Positions 7,923 to 19,133 of a stretch of 64,000 bases of DNA are shown one piece after another (within the stretch, counting starts at the first letter, position 1; every line of letters starts with the position of its first letter). The notes under the pieces are model-generated. The model was not told where the DNA came from. It ran no database searches and saw only the letters and a program-made list of their open reading frames with translations. This DNA comes from Calditrichota bacterium. Its GTDB lineage: Bacteria; Zhuqueibacterota; Zhuqueibacteria; Zhuqueibacterales; Geothermadaptataceae. The translations under genes were made by a program, and so were the position numbers. Where the stretch lies: the NCBI GenBank assembly GCA_008501765.1, contig QQUE01000008.1, positions 1 to 64,000 of the forward strand, read 5' to 3'.

Positions 7923-10900
7923 TTAGTCAAAAATTTTACGAATTGCATCCGTGATTTCGGCCATTATAATCGGTTTAGTGAGCACGGTTTTAATACCGTA
8001 ACGTTCTGTTATATCATCGCTTACAGATTCGGAATAACCGGTGATGAGAATAATGGGCAAATCCGTGCGCAGAGTTTTGATCTCACGGGCTAAATCGAGA
8101 CCAGTCATTGTTGGCATGGTTAAATCTGATATCAATAAATCCACTTTCTCCGGCATTTCACGAAATGCTTCAAGCGCTGCAACACTGCTGCTATAATCAT
8201 AAACCGTGTACCCATACTGCTGCAGCATCTGTTTAAACATCTGCACAATCATTTTCTCATCATCAACCAAAAGGATGCGTTCATTGCCACTTTGAACGGA
8301 TTTGGCTATCTTGCCATATTTTTTGTCTTTACCCTGCATGAGCGGCAAATAGATATTAAATGCAGTCCCCTTGTTTTTTTCACTGTAAACGGTGATATCA
8401 CCCTGGTGGCTGCGAACAATGCCGTGCACAACCGAAAGCCCCAGCCCTGTCCCTTTCCCGACCTGCTTCGTGGAAAAAAACGGTTCAAAGATACGTTCGA
8501 CGGTGACCGGATCCATGCCGACTCCAGTGTCGGTCACCCGCAAATTAACATAGTTTTGGCCCTTCAAATTGGGGTGCAATTTTCGCATACCAGCATCAAA
8601 TTGTACTTCTTTGAGCTCGAGCGTCATGGTGCCGCCGGTATTTTCCATGGCATGGAACGCATTTGTGCATAAATTCATGACCACCTGGTGCATTTGTGTT
8701 GGGTCGGCTTTTACTTTGCCGCAATTCTTATCAATATTTTGGCGAATTTCAATCGTAGCCGGCAGAGATGGGCGAAGCAATTGCAAGGATTCTTTTACGA
8801 TTAACTGCAGGGAGATTGGTTTCCTTTCTTGCTCGACTTGCCGGCTGAAAGTTAAAATTTGTTGCACCAGATCTTTTGCTTTCATCGCGGCTCGCAAGAT
8901 CGATTCCACATCACCACGCAAACGGTCGTCATTGGCAAGGGATAGCAGAGCCATTTCAGAATATCCTAAAATTGGCGTCAACAAATTATTAAAATCGTGG
9001 GCAATTCCGCCGGCAAGGGTACCAATCGTTTCCATTTTTTGGGAACGACGAAGCTGGATTTCAAGTTTATAATTTTCATCTTCAATTTGTTTTTGCCGCG
9101 TGATGTCCTCTTTTACGCCGATGAAGTTGGTGATTTTTCCTTTGTCATTTGTAATGGCCGAAATCTGTGCATTCTCCCAATACATTTCTCCATTTTTCTT
9201 TTTGTTATGAAATTCACCGCGCCAAACTTTGCCGGAGCGAATGGTTTTCCATAAATATTCATAAGTTTCCTTCGCTACCTCACCCCCCTGAAGAATGCGT
9301 GGATTTTTACCTATCACTTCTTCTGCAGAATATCCGGTCAGCTCGGTAAATTTGGGATTGACATATTCGATATTCCCTTTGCGATCGGTAACCATGACGA
9401 CTGTCGGGCTTTGCTTAACGGCAAAGCCGAGCTTTTTTAATTCTACCTCAGCATATTTCCGTTTGGTGATATCAGTCGTATAAATATTGAAGTAATTAAA
9501 TTCCGGAATAAACGTGGAAGTTACGGTGAAAATACGATCTTTGTAAACAAAATCGAGTGTTGCTGTGCTCTGATTTTTTACTTCATTCAGTAACTTTCGC
9601 AAAGCAGAAGGGACAGTTTTCCCAACTCTTAATTTAGGTTTGGTAAAAACTTTGAGCGCCGCCTCATTGGCATAGAGCAAAATCGCGTCTACATCAATCC
9701 GTAGAATTGGATTCGGATTATCAGAGGGAAATTTCGCCAGTTTTATAATTTCTTCTTCGGCAAATTTACGTTCCGTTATGTCGGTTAGAAAATTAAGAGT
9801 GGCAGCCTCTCCTTCCCATTCAATAGGCACAATATTTATCTCAACCCATTTGGTTTTCCCAGCTTTATCAATTATTCTGAAGGAGTAAACTGTCGCAATT
9901 TTTTCACCCGCGAGTCGTCGTTTGTGACGGTCAGCAATCTCTTCTTTGTCCTCCGGATGTATAAATTCAACAAAGGGTCTTCCGAGCAGGGATTCAAGTT
10001 TATAACCAAAAAGATCGACGATTCGCTTGTTCACGTATTTTATTACACCATCCTGGGCTACGAGCAGTACCTGGTTCACATTTTCTACCAAGACCCGGTA
10101 TTTTTCTTCACTTTCATGTTGCGCTTTCTCAACTATTTTCCGTTCCGTTATATCCCGCCATACGACATGGAGAAATTTTCCACCATTGAATGGAATCGCA
10201 GTCAAAAGCACTTCTACCGGAAATACCTCACCATCTTTTTTCTTGTGATCCCATTCAAAACGGTGGCTCCCTTTGTCGAATGCAATTTCCATCATCTCAT
10301 TTGCTTTTTCGAAAGAATCTCTCCCATCGGGCTGTTTAGCAGGCGACAACTGGGAAGGATGGGTTTCCAAAAATTCATTCTTGTTGGGGTAATTCAGCAT
10401 TTCAACCGTAGCTGGATTGCAATTGATAAACTTACCTCCCTCAATTATGAGGATGGCGTCTGCGGATTGCTCAAAGAGTATTCTGTATTTATTTTCACTT
10501 TCCCGTAAGGCGATTTCAGACTGTTTACGTTCGGTGATATCCTGCACGGTTCCTATCATTTTTATGGGATGGCCCGCATCATCAAACTGTAATTTTCCGA
10601 GACCGAGCACCCACCTTTCAGTATTATCATCGATTTTTTTGATGCGGTACTCTTTATTGAACGATTCAAAATTTGTCAATACATTTTTGGTGAAATAATT
10701 TTGCATTTCATCCCGGTCGTCGGGATGCACAATTCTCAGCCAATTTTTAAAATCCTTTTTGTAATTAGAATCAATGCCATAAATGTTATTAAGGATTGGC
10801 GAACTTTTCCATATACCACCGGGAATATCTAACTCATAGGAACCAAGATTTGCTACTTTCTGGGATTCTTGCAGGAGATGTTCGCTCGCTTCGAGAGCTT

Positions 10901-13574
10901 GTTCAACGTGCTTGCGCTGCGTAACATCACCGCTGATGCCAAAAATTCGTTGCGGCGTTCCGTCCTGCTGGCGCATGAAAATTGATTCCTTGGAGTGGAG
11001 CCAACGCCACGTACCATCTTTGTGTTTCACCCGGTATTCGTGCTCGATTAATTCGCCATCACCGGCATTCTGATAACGCGGGAAAGTCTTTTCCAGGTAA
11101 TAATCGAAATCAGCCGGGTGCATTAACCGGGATAGAATGTTATCTCCCATTGCACGTATTTCTGCGCGGGAATAACCAAGCAGATTCAGGATACCTTTAT
11201 TACTGTAGATATTTTTGCGCCAGACGAGGTCATAAATATAAATGATATCAGGAGAAGTATTCAGTAGCGTTTCGTTAAAGGCTTTGCTCTCGCGCAGCGC
11301 TTCCTCAACCTGTTTTCGCTCTGTAACATCGTTTGATGTACTGATGAAACCCGTTATTTTTTCGTTGTCATCTTTTAATGGTGCGATGCGAACGTCAAAG
11401 AATTGTGTAGCGCCCTCGGAAGATATATATTTGGTTTCGTAATGATCGGGCTGTTCATTTTTTAAAACGCGCTGAAAACAATCAACCGCTACCTGTCGGC
11501 ATTCCGGAGGAACAAATTCCAAATTTGATTTTCCAATTATCTGCTCAATTATCAAATCGGGAACAGGATTATTGATGAAGCGGATTTTTCCTTCAAGGTC
11601 CAACAGCATGATATGATCCGGTGAATGTTCGGTCAGCGATCGCCATTTTTGCTCACTTTGCCGCAGCGCTTCTTCTGCCTGATGTTGTTCAGTAATATCT
11701 TCCCCGATAGCCTGATAGTCAATCACTTTGTTTTGATGATCAAATAGTGCCCGGTTTGTCCAGCGTTGCCATCGAATTTCACCGTTCGGGGATACGACAC
11801 GGTGAGAATGAGTATGAATAGCCGAATCGGCAGTCAAAGAATGGATGTTAGCCAAAACGCGCTTTCTATCTTCCACGGGAATTAACTGGAGGAAATTTGT
11901 GCCGATTAACTCTGCTGCGGTTTTGCCAAAATATTTGCAGTAGGCATCATTTACAAATGTGATCTCACCACCCGGCAGGAACCGACCAATCAGCACAGGT
12001 GTATCTTCCACAACCCCGCGATAGCGTTCTTCGCTTTTGCGCAATTCATCTTCGGCTTGCTTCCGCTTGGCCAGGGAACGCAAATTTTTAATTCCAAAAA
12101 CGAGATCGCTTGTCAACTCCTCCAACAATTCAACTTCATCTGCATCAAAAGCGTCGGTTTCCTGCGCGTATATGTTTAAAGAGCCAAGTGTAGTGCTCTC
12201 AGCAATTAGGGGCAGGGCGATTGATGAAGCATAGCCACGTTTAAGCGCATCAGCCCGCCAGGGGGCATAATCCGTATTCGTGTCGGTATTTTTAAGCACT
12301 TGCGCATTTCCTGTTCGGATAGCTCTGCCGGTTGGCCCATTGCCATATTTATTATTCGCCCAGGAAATCCGCACCGTCTCGAGGTAACCCTCATCGTATC
12401 CCATTTGGGCAACCGGCTGAACAGTTTTTTCCGTATCCTGGATTGCATAACCTACCCACGCAAGACGGTATCCACCGACTTCGACAATAATCTGACAAAT
12501 ATCGTGCAACAATTGAGTTTCATCCGTGGCCCGAATCAGCATTTGATTGCAATCAGAGAGCATTTTATAGGCCCGGCTGGCTTTACGCAGACCATCTTCA
12601 GCTGATTTACGCTCGCTTATGTCAATTGTTGAGATATAAATTTTTGCCATCGATTCTTCATAGCCGGGTACGACAGTCCAATTCATGTGGATATATTTTT
12701 CTTTTCCGTTCACTGTTTTTATTACGCTTTCGACCACACAATTTGACCGACCCTCAGCAATGGCAATCAGTTCCTCTTCAAATCGAGCAAGCGAATCTTT
12801 GTTGAAAACTATAGGTAAACCTGCGAGTAATTCATCTTTTGATTTCGCTTCGCAGATGTCCAAAACGGCCTTGTTTATTTCCAAAATCTTTACTGTGGCA
12901 GCGAGTTCGGCTACTTTTGCTTTATTTTCGTTAAAATATTTGCGGAAATCTTTCACACCTTGCTTCTTTAACTGATCTATGTATTTCTTTACCTGGGAGA
13001 AATCTTCCTCCCAAAGCGGGACAGGTGAATTTTCAAATAAAGCATGGTATTGATGTTCGCTGTGCTTTAAGGCTTTTTCTGCCACCGTGCGCTGGGTTAT
13101 GTCGGTGATGAATCCCTCGAGAAATTTTAACTCTGTTCCGGCAAATATCCCAATTCCTTTTTCCCAGACATGTTTTTGTTTGCCGTCAGCAGTCGCAATG
13201 CGATATTCCAGTTCAAAAGGGCGTTTTTCTGCCAGCGCGACCTGAACAGTGTCCCATATTGCCGCCCGGTCTTCCGGATGGATAAGATCGTTATATGCAA
13301 CGCCTGTATTCCCAATCAATTCAACCGCGGGATATCCGGTCAGCTCCTGACAACCACTGCTGATAAATTGCATCGTCCAGTTGGAGTCGTTACGACAACG
13401 GTAGGCAATGCCCGGAAGATTATTCATTAAAGTTGATAATTGGCGTTCGGATTCACGCAATTCCTTATCCGTCTGGAAGGCATCCGAATCTTTGTTTTCA
13501 ATTCCAGAATTACGTTGACGCAATTCCTGTAATTCATCTATGAGTTGAGATTTTGTTTTACGGGTGTCTTTCAT
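7923..13574 (-). CDS. Giant hybrid sensor histidine kinase (about 10 PAS, 1 GAF)
   Basis: About 1883 residues from the ATG at 13574; a TTG two codons earlier is also possible. Order seen: two PAS (about 45-335), a GAF (about 345-500), eight further PAS units to about 1510, most ending in a 'DITERK'-type PAC motif, then HisKA with the phospho-His in GGIAHDFNN (about 1526), HATPase with the DTGVGMD and GTGLGLSVV boxes, and a receiver with the acceptor Asp in LLISDLTMP (about 1817). There is no membrane segment, so it is cytoplasmic. It should sense several small ligands or redox cues and pass phosphate internally to its own receiver. It lies 3' of a CheY-like gene and a paralogous kinase on the same strand. 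An N-terminal KTKSQLIDEL-type coiled start is shared with that paralogue. Ligands are unknown. Confidence 0.92.
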   Translation of the reverse strand: MKDTRKTKSQLIDELQELRQRNSGIENKDSDAFQTDKELRESERQLSTLMNNLPGIAYRCRNDSNWTMQFISSGCQELTGYPAVELIGNTGVAYNDLIHPEDRAAIWDTVQVALAEKRPFELEYRIATADGKQKHVWEKGIGIFAGTELKFLEGFITDITQRTVAEKALKHSEHQYHALFENSPVPLWEEDFSQVKKYIDQLKKQGVKDFRKYFNENKAKVAELAATVKILEINKAVLDICEAKSKDELLAGLPIVFNKDSLARFEEELIAIAEGRSNCVVESVIKTVNGKEKYIHMNWTVVPGYEESMAKIYISTIDISERKSAEDGLRKASRAYKMLSDCNQMLIRATDETQLLHDICQIIVEVGGYRLAWVGYAIQDTEKTVQPVAQMGYDEGYLETVRISWANNKYGNGPTGRAIRTGNAQVLKNTDTNTDYAPWRADALKRGYASSIALPLIAESTTLGSLNIYAQETDAFDADEVELLEELTSDLVFGIKNLRSLAKRKQAEDELRKSEERYRGVVEDTPVLIGRFLPGGEITFVNDAYCKYFGKTAAELIGTNFLQLIPVEDRKRVLANIHSLTADSAIHTHSHRVVSPNGEIRWQRWTNRALFDHQNKVIDYQAIGEDITEQHQAEEALRQSEQKWRSLTEHSPDHIMLLDLEGKIRFINNPVPDLIIEQIIGKSNLEFVPPECRQVAVDCFQRVLKNEQPDHYETKYISSEGATQFFDVRIAPLKDDNEKITGFISTSNDVTERKQVEEALRESKAFNETLLNTSPDIIYIYDLVWRKNIYSNKGILNLLGYSRAEIRAMGDNILSRLMHPADFDYYLEKTFPRYQNAGDGELIEHEYRVKHKDGTWRWLHSKESIFMRQQDGTPQRIFGISGDVTQRKHVEQALEASEHLLQESQKVANLGSYELDIPGGIWKSSPILNNIYGIDSNYKKDFKNWLRIVHPDDRDEMQNYFTKNVLTNFESFNKEYRIKKIDDNTERWVLGLGKLQFDDAGHPIKMIGTVQDITERKQSEIALRESENKYRILFEQSADAILIIEGGKFINCNPATVEMLNYPNKNEFLETHPSQLSPAKQPDGRDSFEKANEMMEIAFDKGSHRFEWDHKKKDGEVFPVEVLLTAIPFNGGKFLHVVWRDITERKIVEKAQHESEEKYRVLVENVNQVLLVAQDGVIKYVNKRIVDLFGYKLESLLGRPFVEFIHPEDKEEIADRHKRRLAGEKIATVYSFRIIDKAGKTKWVEINIVPIEWEGEAATLNFLTDITERKFAEEEIIKLAKFPSDNPNPILRIDVDAILLYANEAALKVFTKPKLRVGKTVPSALRKLLNEVKNQSTATLDFVYKDRIFTVTSTFIPEFNYFNIYTTDITKRKYAEVELKKLGFAVKQSPTVVMVTDRKGNIEYVNPKFTELTGYSAEEVIGKNPRILQGGEVAKETYEYLWKTIRSGKVWRGEFHNKKKNGEMYWENAQISAITNDKGKITNFIGVKEDITRQKQIEDENYKLEIQLRRSQKMETIGTLAGGIAHDFNNLLTPILGYSEMALLSLANDDRLRGDVESILRAAMKAKDLVQQILTFSRQVEQERKPISLQLIVKESLQLLRPSLPATIEIRQNIDKNCGKVKADPTQMHQVVMNLCTNAFHAMENTGGTMTLELKEVQFDAGMRKLHPNLKGQNYVNLRVTDTGVGMDPVTVERIFEPFFSTKQVGKGTGLGLSVVHGIVRSHQGDITVYSEKNKGTAFNIYLPLMQGKDKKYGKIAKSVQSGNERILLVDDEKMIVQMFKQMLQQYGYTVYDYSSSVAALEAFREMPEKVDLLISDLTMPTMTGLDLAREIKTLRTDLPIILITGYSESVSDDITERYGIKTVLTKPIIMAEITDAIRKIFD

Positions 13575-13718
13575 GAACAATTTTCCATTGGCGGTTTTAT
13601 CTTTATGGGCAAAATAAATAGAATAAATCCAAAATAATGTGTCCAGGTAAGCAGCATTTGTTCAAATTTAGGTGTTGATTGGGAATAATGGATACTGAAT
13701 TGATTGGAGTAGATATGG

Positions 13719-14090
13719 CTAAATACGCTTCCCAAGTTCATGCACGGCTTCTAAAAGTTCCTGTATCCCAAATGGCTTCTTTAAAGTCCGGCCGGCTCCC
13801 ATGGCTTGTGCCAGGTTTAAATAGCTTTCAGCTCCAACTTTTCCACCACCGGAGATAGCTATTATTTTTGTTTGAGAATACATCTTTTTAATCGCTGAAA
13901 TGGTTTCAATGCCATCTTTTTCGGGCATGATTAAATCTGTTATGACGACGTCGATTTCAGGATTCATTTCTAAAATGTGTAAGCCTTCAACACCGTTTGG
14001 GGCGTCGAATATTTCAAAATTATTTTCCTGTAACGCCCGGCACAACATTTTACGAACATCTTCATCATCATCAATTATTAATATTTGCAT
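13719..14090 (-). CDS. CheY-like single-domain response regulator
   Basis: 123 residues forming one receiver domain: acidic triad at IIDDDED (D7-D9), phospho-acceptor D52 in VVITDLIMP, a switch Ser in IAISGG and Lys in TLKKPFG. There is no output domain. It lies 12 bp downstream of one giant hybrid kinase gene and 144 bp upstream of the other, all on the minus strand. It probably receives phosphate from one or both and acts by protein contact. An unusual GGGKVGAESYL loop follows the switch Ser. The target is unknown. Confidence 0.92.
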   Translation of the reverse strand: MQILIIDDDEDVRKMLCRALQENNFEIFDAPNGVEGLHILEMNPEIDVVITDLIMPEKDGIETISAIKKMYSQTKIIAISGGGKVGAESYLNLAQAMGAGRTLKKPFGIQELLEAVHELGKRI

Positions 14091-14102
14091 TAATCCAGAT
14101 TC

Positions 14103-17100
14103 CTAAACCTGTTTGGTTTTTACAGCTTCCCGGATAGCTGAAGCAAGTTTGGTCATAATTATCGGTTTTTCAATTACCTGTATTATGCCTCGGTCGTTTT
14201 GGTTCGAGCTTAACATCTTTTCGCCAAAACCGGTAATAATTAATATCGGTGTCCCGGATTGAACTAGTTGTATCCGCTCCGATAATTCGACTCCGGTTAA
14301 ATCGGGCATAGTCAGGTCGGAGATCACTAAATCGTAGTCATTCGGCGTACTTTGAAATGCGGCTAAGGCATCCTCACTTTTTTGGTATAAATCGATGGTG
14401 TATCCCAATTTTTGCAGCATTCGTTTAATCATTTTTCCGACCGCAATATCATCGTCTACCACTAAAATCGTTTCATTTCCGGTCTTGATAATGTCTGAAT
14501 TATCGAAGATTTCGACGGCATCTGATTTAACGGCAGGCAAATATACCTGAAAAACCGTTCCGACACCCGGTTCACTATTGACCAAAATTTCCCCTTTGTG
14601 GTTGTGTACAATTCCATGCACGACCGAGAGTCCCAACCCGGTTCCTTTATCCACAGCTTTGGTGGTATAAAAAGGCTCAAATATGCGTTCGAGTATCGCT
14701 TCATCCATGCCCTGACCGGTATCGCGCACGGTTAGCCGGACATACTCCACTTCCTGAAGATTTGGATGCATTTTTGCCATCGCAGAATCAACTTTAACTT
14801 GTTTCAACTCGATAGTTAATGTACCACCACTTTCCTCCATGGCGTGCCAGGCGTTGGTACATAAATTGATAATTACCTGATGCAACTGCGTGGCATCGGC
14901 CATGATTTTGTCACAGCCGGGATCGATTCGTTGAACGATGTTAACGGTCGTCGGAATGGAGGGGCGTAAGAGTTTCAATGCTTCCTTTAAAATCAAGTGC
15001 AGGCTCAAAGGATTGCGTTCTTTTTCGACTTGTTTGCTAAATAAAAGTATTTGTTCAACCAGGTCTTTGGCCCGATAAGCCCCATCCAGAACGCGTTTTA
15101 AATCCTTCTTTAGTAGAACAGAATCAGACATCTCGGCGACAGCCATTTCAGTATAGCCCAAAATTGGCGTGAGGATATTATTAAAATCGTGGGCAATGCC
15201 GCCTGCGAGCGTGCCAATCGTTTCCAATTTCTGAGCACGACGCAACTGTTTTTCCAGAATTGATTTCTCAACTTCGGCTTTTTTTCGCTTGGTAATATCC
15301 TGCTTTATTGCGATAAAATTGCTAATCTCTCCAGTTTCCGAGCGCAGCGGAGCGATTGTCATTTCTTCGGAATACAGCTCGCCGTTTTTATGTTTGTTGC
15401 AGATTTCTCCACGCCAAACTTTGCCGGATGAAATCCTTTCCCACAGGTTTTGATAAAATGAATTATCATGCTGCCCGGATTTTAACACACGGGGATTTTG
15501 CCCCAAAGATTCTTCGAGCGTATAACCCGTAAGTTGACAGAATGCAGGATTCGCCCATTGAATGCTTCCATTGGCATTGGTGATAAGAATGGCATTGGCT
15601 GCCGAATTAAGCGCATGGGCCTGCAATTTGAGCTGGGCTCCGGCTTGCTTGCGTTCCGTAATATCCCGTGACTGCGTAAGCACGGCTTGCTTGCCCTGAA
15701 AATCTATGACAGATGCATTTATTTCTACCGGGATGGCGGTTCGGTTTTTAGCAATTAAAACGCTCTCAAAGATGGCATGCCCCTTTTTAATCACCGTCTC
15801 TGATATTTGCAAGAGTTCTTCCGGCGAATATTGTGCCTGTATTTCAGAAATACTCATATTGATGAGTTCATCATAACTGTAACCGAGTTTTGCAACCGCC
15901 GCATTGTTGACCTCGATTATTCTGCGTTCAGAATCCTGAATCGTAAGTATATCCGGTGATTTATTAAATAGTGTTCTGAACTTTTCTTCACTCTCACGAA
16001 TTTTTTCTGCTGCATGTTTCCGCTCAGTTATATCACGATTGTTACCGCGGCGACCGACATATTTCCCATTTTCATCATAAACCGGATTGCAATTATGTTC
16101 CAACCAACGCACTGCACCGCTTTTGGTAATAATGGGGAATTCCATTGTAAAAACCGGTGCATCCTTATTGTTTTCAATTTTGAAATGTTGAATAACTTGT
16201 TTAGAATATTCGGGTTTGACAAGTTTGAAAAGGAAATCTGGATCAGCGGTAAATTTTTCCGGGGAATAGCCGGTAATTCTTTCACAAGCAGGTGAGAGAT
16301 AGATGTATTCACCCTCTGGATTAATCCAATATTCCCAGTCATAGGTGTGGTCGGCCAGCATACGGAATTTTTCTTCACTCTCCCGCAGTTTTCGCTCGCC
16401 AAGTTTGCGTATCGTAATATCCGTGTGGGTGCCGACAAAACGCAGCGGTTTATTATCTGCATCCCGTTCGACAATAAATCCCCTCCCCAAAATCCAAAGC
16501 CAGTCATTATTTTTTTTCTTAAAGCGGAACTCCACCTGAAAGCGTTCACTTTCACCGGATAAATGACTCTGTGATGCCTGCATGACAGCATGTGCATCAT
16601 CCGGATGAATTCGCTTATAGAATTCATCAAAATTATGCGGGAACTCATCCACTGCATAGCCGGCCAGTTTATAATAGCGCGGATCAAAATAAACCTCATT
16701 TGTTTCCAAATTCCAGTCCCACATACCATCCTTGGCGGCGATCATGATTTTTGACAAACGATCCTCATTCAACCGCGAAGTTTGTTCGGCGGTTTTGCGC
16801 TCGGTAATATCCATCATATTGCCGACTATCTTGCTCACTTTTCCATGCTTCAAAATCGGTTTTGCGACAATTCGAACCCACAATTCCTCGCCCTGGTGAT
16901 TGATAAAACGAACTTCGAGATCGTAGGGGACGCCATCCTTAATGGCTTTGATAAAAGCGTTTAAAACTGTTTCACGGTCATCGGGATGATAATACATAAT
17001 CGATTTATCACCGAATAGTGCTTCACCTTTGGGGATTCCATAGATTTTGAATATTTCGTCTGTCCATACCGATCGCTCGGCAGCTACATCGTATTCCCAG

Positions 17101-19133
17101 CCGCCCAATTTAGCAATTTGCTGGGCTTCCTTTAGCAGTTTTTCGCTCCGTCTCAGCGCTTTTTCAGTTTGCAATCGCTTGCTGATATTTAGTGCTGAAA
17201 AGGTGATACCAGCGGCAAGATTGTCAGGTTCAAGCGGCGTCGAACTCAGTAAAACATTGATTATTTTTCCATCTTTTCGCTGCCACTGCGTTTCAACAGT
17301 TCCAGTGCCGCTTTCTCGAATTTGGCGGTATTTTTCTTCGCCGACATACTCAAAATCTTCCTGGGTTGGGTAGAGAATTCTGGCACTTTTACCAACAAGT
17401 TCCAGATTTGAATAACCCACCATCTCGCAGACTTTCTCATTAACCTCCATAATCGTGCGATTGGCTACGAGCCCAATACCTACAGGCGCTACTCTGAAGA
17501 TACTGTGTAACCGGTTTTCGCTCTCGCGCAAAGCATCATGGGCTTGTTTGCTTTCGGTGATATTTCTTAAAATCACCAATGTGTATTCTTCGCCATTGAG
17601 CTTGTAGGATGAAACTCGCACATTCATATCGAACTCATGACCATCTTTACACAAACCGCGCGTTTCGTAATAATTTGGCACATTTTTGTCACCGGCGCGC
17701 GCGTGCACATAATTGATGATTCGCTGGTGTTCGGCAGGGGCGATACAGTTCAGAATTGGCTTGCCGATTAATTCATCTTCCTGATCATAACCAAACATCC
17801 GCAAATATGCCGGATTAACCATAACATGGATGCCATCTTTTGATACACCGATGGCATCGCGTGAATTTTCAAACATCGCTCGTAATTTGATCTCATTTTC
17901 CTGCAGTGTTTCTTGAATGCGCTTGCGTTCGGTTATATCCTCCTGAACGGAAATCCAGTATTCAGTGCCCGAAATATGCAATCCACTGATATTGGCAAAA
18001 CTTATAAATTTGGATCCGTCTTTGCGGATATTTTTAATTTCTCCACTCCAGGTGCCTTTTTCTCGTAAAACCTCGATTATTTCCCCGATAAATATTTTAT
18101 TCTTTTGGGAACGATAATCATTGAGTTTCGAAATTTGTTTGCCGATTAATTTACCGCGTTTATAGCCAAACATGGTATCGAAGCGTGCGTTGGTGAACCG
18201 GATGATGCCATCGCCATCGGTAACATTCACACCCTCAGCCATGTTGTTTAAAATTTCAGCCTGAATTTTAAGATCGCCTTCGACTTTTTTTCGATTGGTA
18301 ATATCACGCATTATGATTCCGAGACCATCGCCAACTTTAAATGCCCGGATTTCGGTTTCCCGGGAATCAAATTTTTCATGAGATTTGCAACTTTCAATGA
18401 AAAGCGCTTTCCCTGTTTTTATTACTTTTTTATACTTGGCAAAACGTCCTGATTCTTTTATGTCCGGCACGATATCAATAATATTTTTCCCCTGAATGTC
18501 AGCATGCGATAGTCCTGTCATTTCAAGTGCGGTCTTATTCATATCAACGTAATTTAATTTGGAGTCGAATAAGATGAATCCGTCGGTGGCGGAATTCATG
18601 AATCCAAGCAGTCTTTCCTTATTTTTTCGTAGCGCTTCCTCTGCCTGAACTCGCTCGGTGATGTCGGTGACGAATCCTTCGATTGCAGCAGGCTTTCCCG
18701 CCTCATCACAAATTAAGGCATTGCGCTGGTGTAACCATTTCACTTCTCCGGATTTGTGAATAATTTGATATTCATAGAATGGGGGCATCTCTCCTTTGAG
18801 CAAACTCGTCCATTCTTTTTTGAAATTATTTTTCCATTCCGGATGAATAAATTCCCTGGCAATCGATGGCGAATCATAAAATTCTTCCGGAGAATATCCA
18901 AAAAGTTCCTCGGATGCGGGGCTGACAAATTCATAATGGCCATCGGGCAGCGACAGGCGATAAATCATGGCCTTGGCATGATCTGCCAACCACTTGTATA
19001 ATTTTTTTTCTTCAGTTTGCCCAGCGGATAAAGCCCGGTTTTCGGCGCCCGGTTTTTCTAATTCTACGATCCGGTGACGAAGAGTGGCTAATTCAGCAAT
19101 GAGTTGCGCTTTGGTTTTAACCTGATCATTCAT
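14103..19133 (-). CDS. Giant hybrid sensor histidine kinase (about 10 PAS)
   Basis: About 1676 residues from the ATG at 19133, chosen for the AAAGAGAAC site; the frame is open 69 bp further upstream. It has ten PAS/PAC units between about residues 45 and 1290, HisKA with the phospho-His in GGIAHDFNN (about 1315), HATPase with DTGQGMD and GTGLGLSVV, and a C-terminal receiver with Asp in LVISDLTMP (about 1606). No membrane segment is seen. It is clearly paralogous to the kinase gene ending at 7923: same domain order from the last PAS to the end and the same N-terminal KTKAQLIAEL motif. It differs in lacking the GAF domain. The downstream CheY-like gene starts 12 bp after its stop, so they are co-transcribed. 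Confidence 0.92.
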   Translation of the reverse strand: MNDQVKTKAQLIAELATLRHRIVELEKPGAENRALSAGQTEEKKLYKWLADHAKAMIYRLSLPDGHYEFVSPASEELFGYSPEEFYDSPSIAREFIHPEWKNNFKKEWTSLLKGEMPPFYEYQIIHKSGEVKWLHQRNALICDEAGKPAAIEGFVTDITERVQAEEALRKNKERLLGFMNSATDGFILFDSKLNYVDMNKTALEMTGLSHADIQGKNIIDIVPDIKESGRFAKYKKVIKTGKALFIESCKSHEKFDSRETEIRAFKVGDGLGIIMRDITNRKKVEGDLKIQAEILNNMAEGVNVTDGDGIIRFTNARFDTMFGYKRGKLIGKQISKLNDYRSQKNKIFIGEIIEVLREKGTWSGEIKNIRKDGSKFISFANISGLHISGTEYWISVQEDITERKRIQETLQENEIKLRAMFENSRDAIGVSKDGIHVMVNPAYLRMFGYDQEDELIGKPILNCIAPAEHQRIINYVHARAGDKNVPNYYETRGLCKDGHEFDMNVRVSSYKLNGEEYTLVILRNITESKQAHDALRESENRLHSIFRVAPVGIGLVANRTIMEVNEKVCEMVGYSNLELVGKSARILYPTQEDFEYVGEEKYRQIRESGTGTVETQWQRKDGKIINVLLSSTPLEPDNLAAGITFSALNISKRLQTEKALRRSEKLLKEAQQIAKLGGWEYDVAAERSVWTDEIFKIYGIPKGEALFGDKSIMYYHPDDRETVLNAFIKAIKDGVPYDLEVRFINHQGEELWVRIVAKPILKHGKVSKIVGNMMDITERKTAEQTSRLNEDRLSKIMIAAKDGMWDWNLETNEVYFDPRYYKLAGYAVDEFPHNFDEFYKRIHPDDAHAVMQASQSHLSGESERFQVEFRFKKKNNDWLWILGRGFIVERDADNKPLRFVGTHTDITIRKLGERKLRESEEKFRMLADHTYDWEYWINPEGEYIYLSPACERITGYSPEKFTADPDFLFKLVKPEYSKQVIQHFKIENNKDAPVFTMEFPIITKSGAVRWLEHNCNPVYDENGKYVGRRGNNRDITERKHAAEKIRESEEKFRTLFNKSPDILTIQDSERRIIEVNNAAVAKLGYSYDELINMSISEIQAQYSPEELLQISETVIKKGHAIFESVLIAKNRTAIPVEINASVIDFQGKQAVLTQSRDITERKQAGAQLKLQAHALNSAANAILITNANGSIQWANPAFCQLTGYTLEESLGQNPRVLKSGQHDNSFYQNLWERISSGKVWRGEICNKHKNGELYSEEMTIAPLRSETGEISNFIAIKQDITKRKKAEVEKSILEKQLRRAQKLETIGTLAGGIAHDFNNILTPILGYTEMAVAEMSDSVLLKKDLKRVLDGAYRAKDLVEQILLFSKQVEKERNPLSLHLILKEALKLLRPSIPTTVNIVQRIDPGCDKIMADATQLHQVIINLCTNAWHAMEESGGTLTIELKQVKVDSAMAKMHPNLQEVEYVRLTVRDTGQGMDEAILERIFEPFYTTKAVDKGTGLGLSVVHGIVHNHKGEILVNSEPGVGTVFQVYLPAVKSDAVEIFDNSDIIKTGNETILVVDDDIAVGKMIKRMLQKLGYTIDLYQKSEDALAAFQSTPNDYDLVISDLTMPDLTGVELSERIQLVQSGTPILIITGFGEKMLSSNQNDRGIIQVIEKPIIMTKLASAIREAVKTKQV

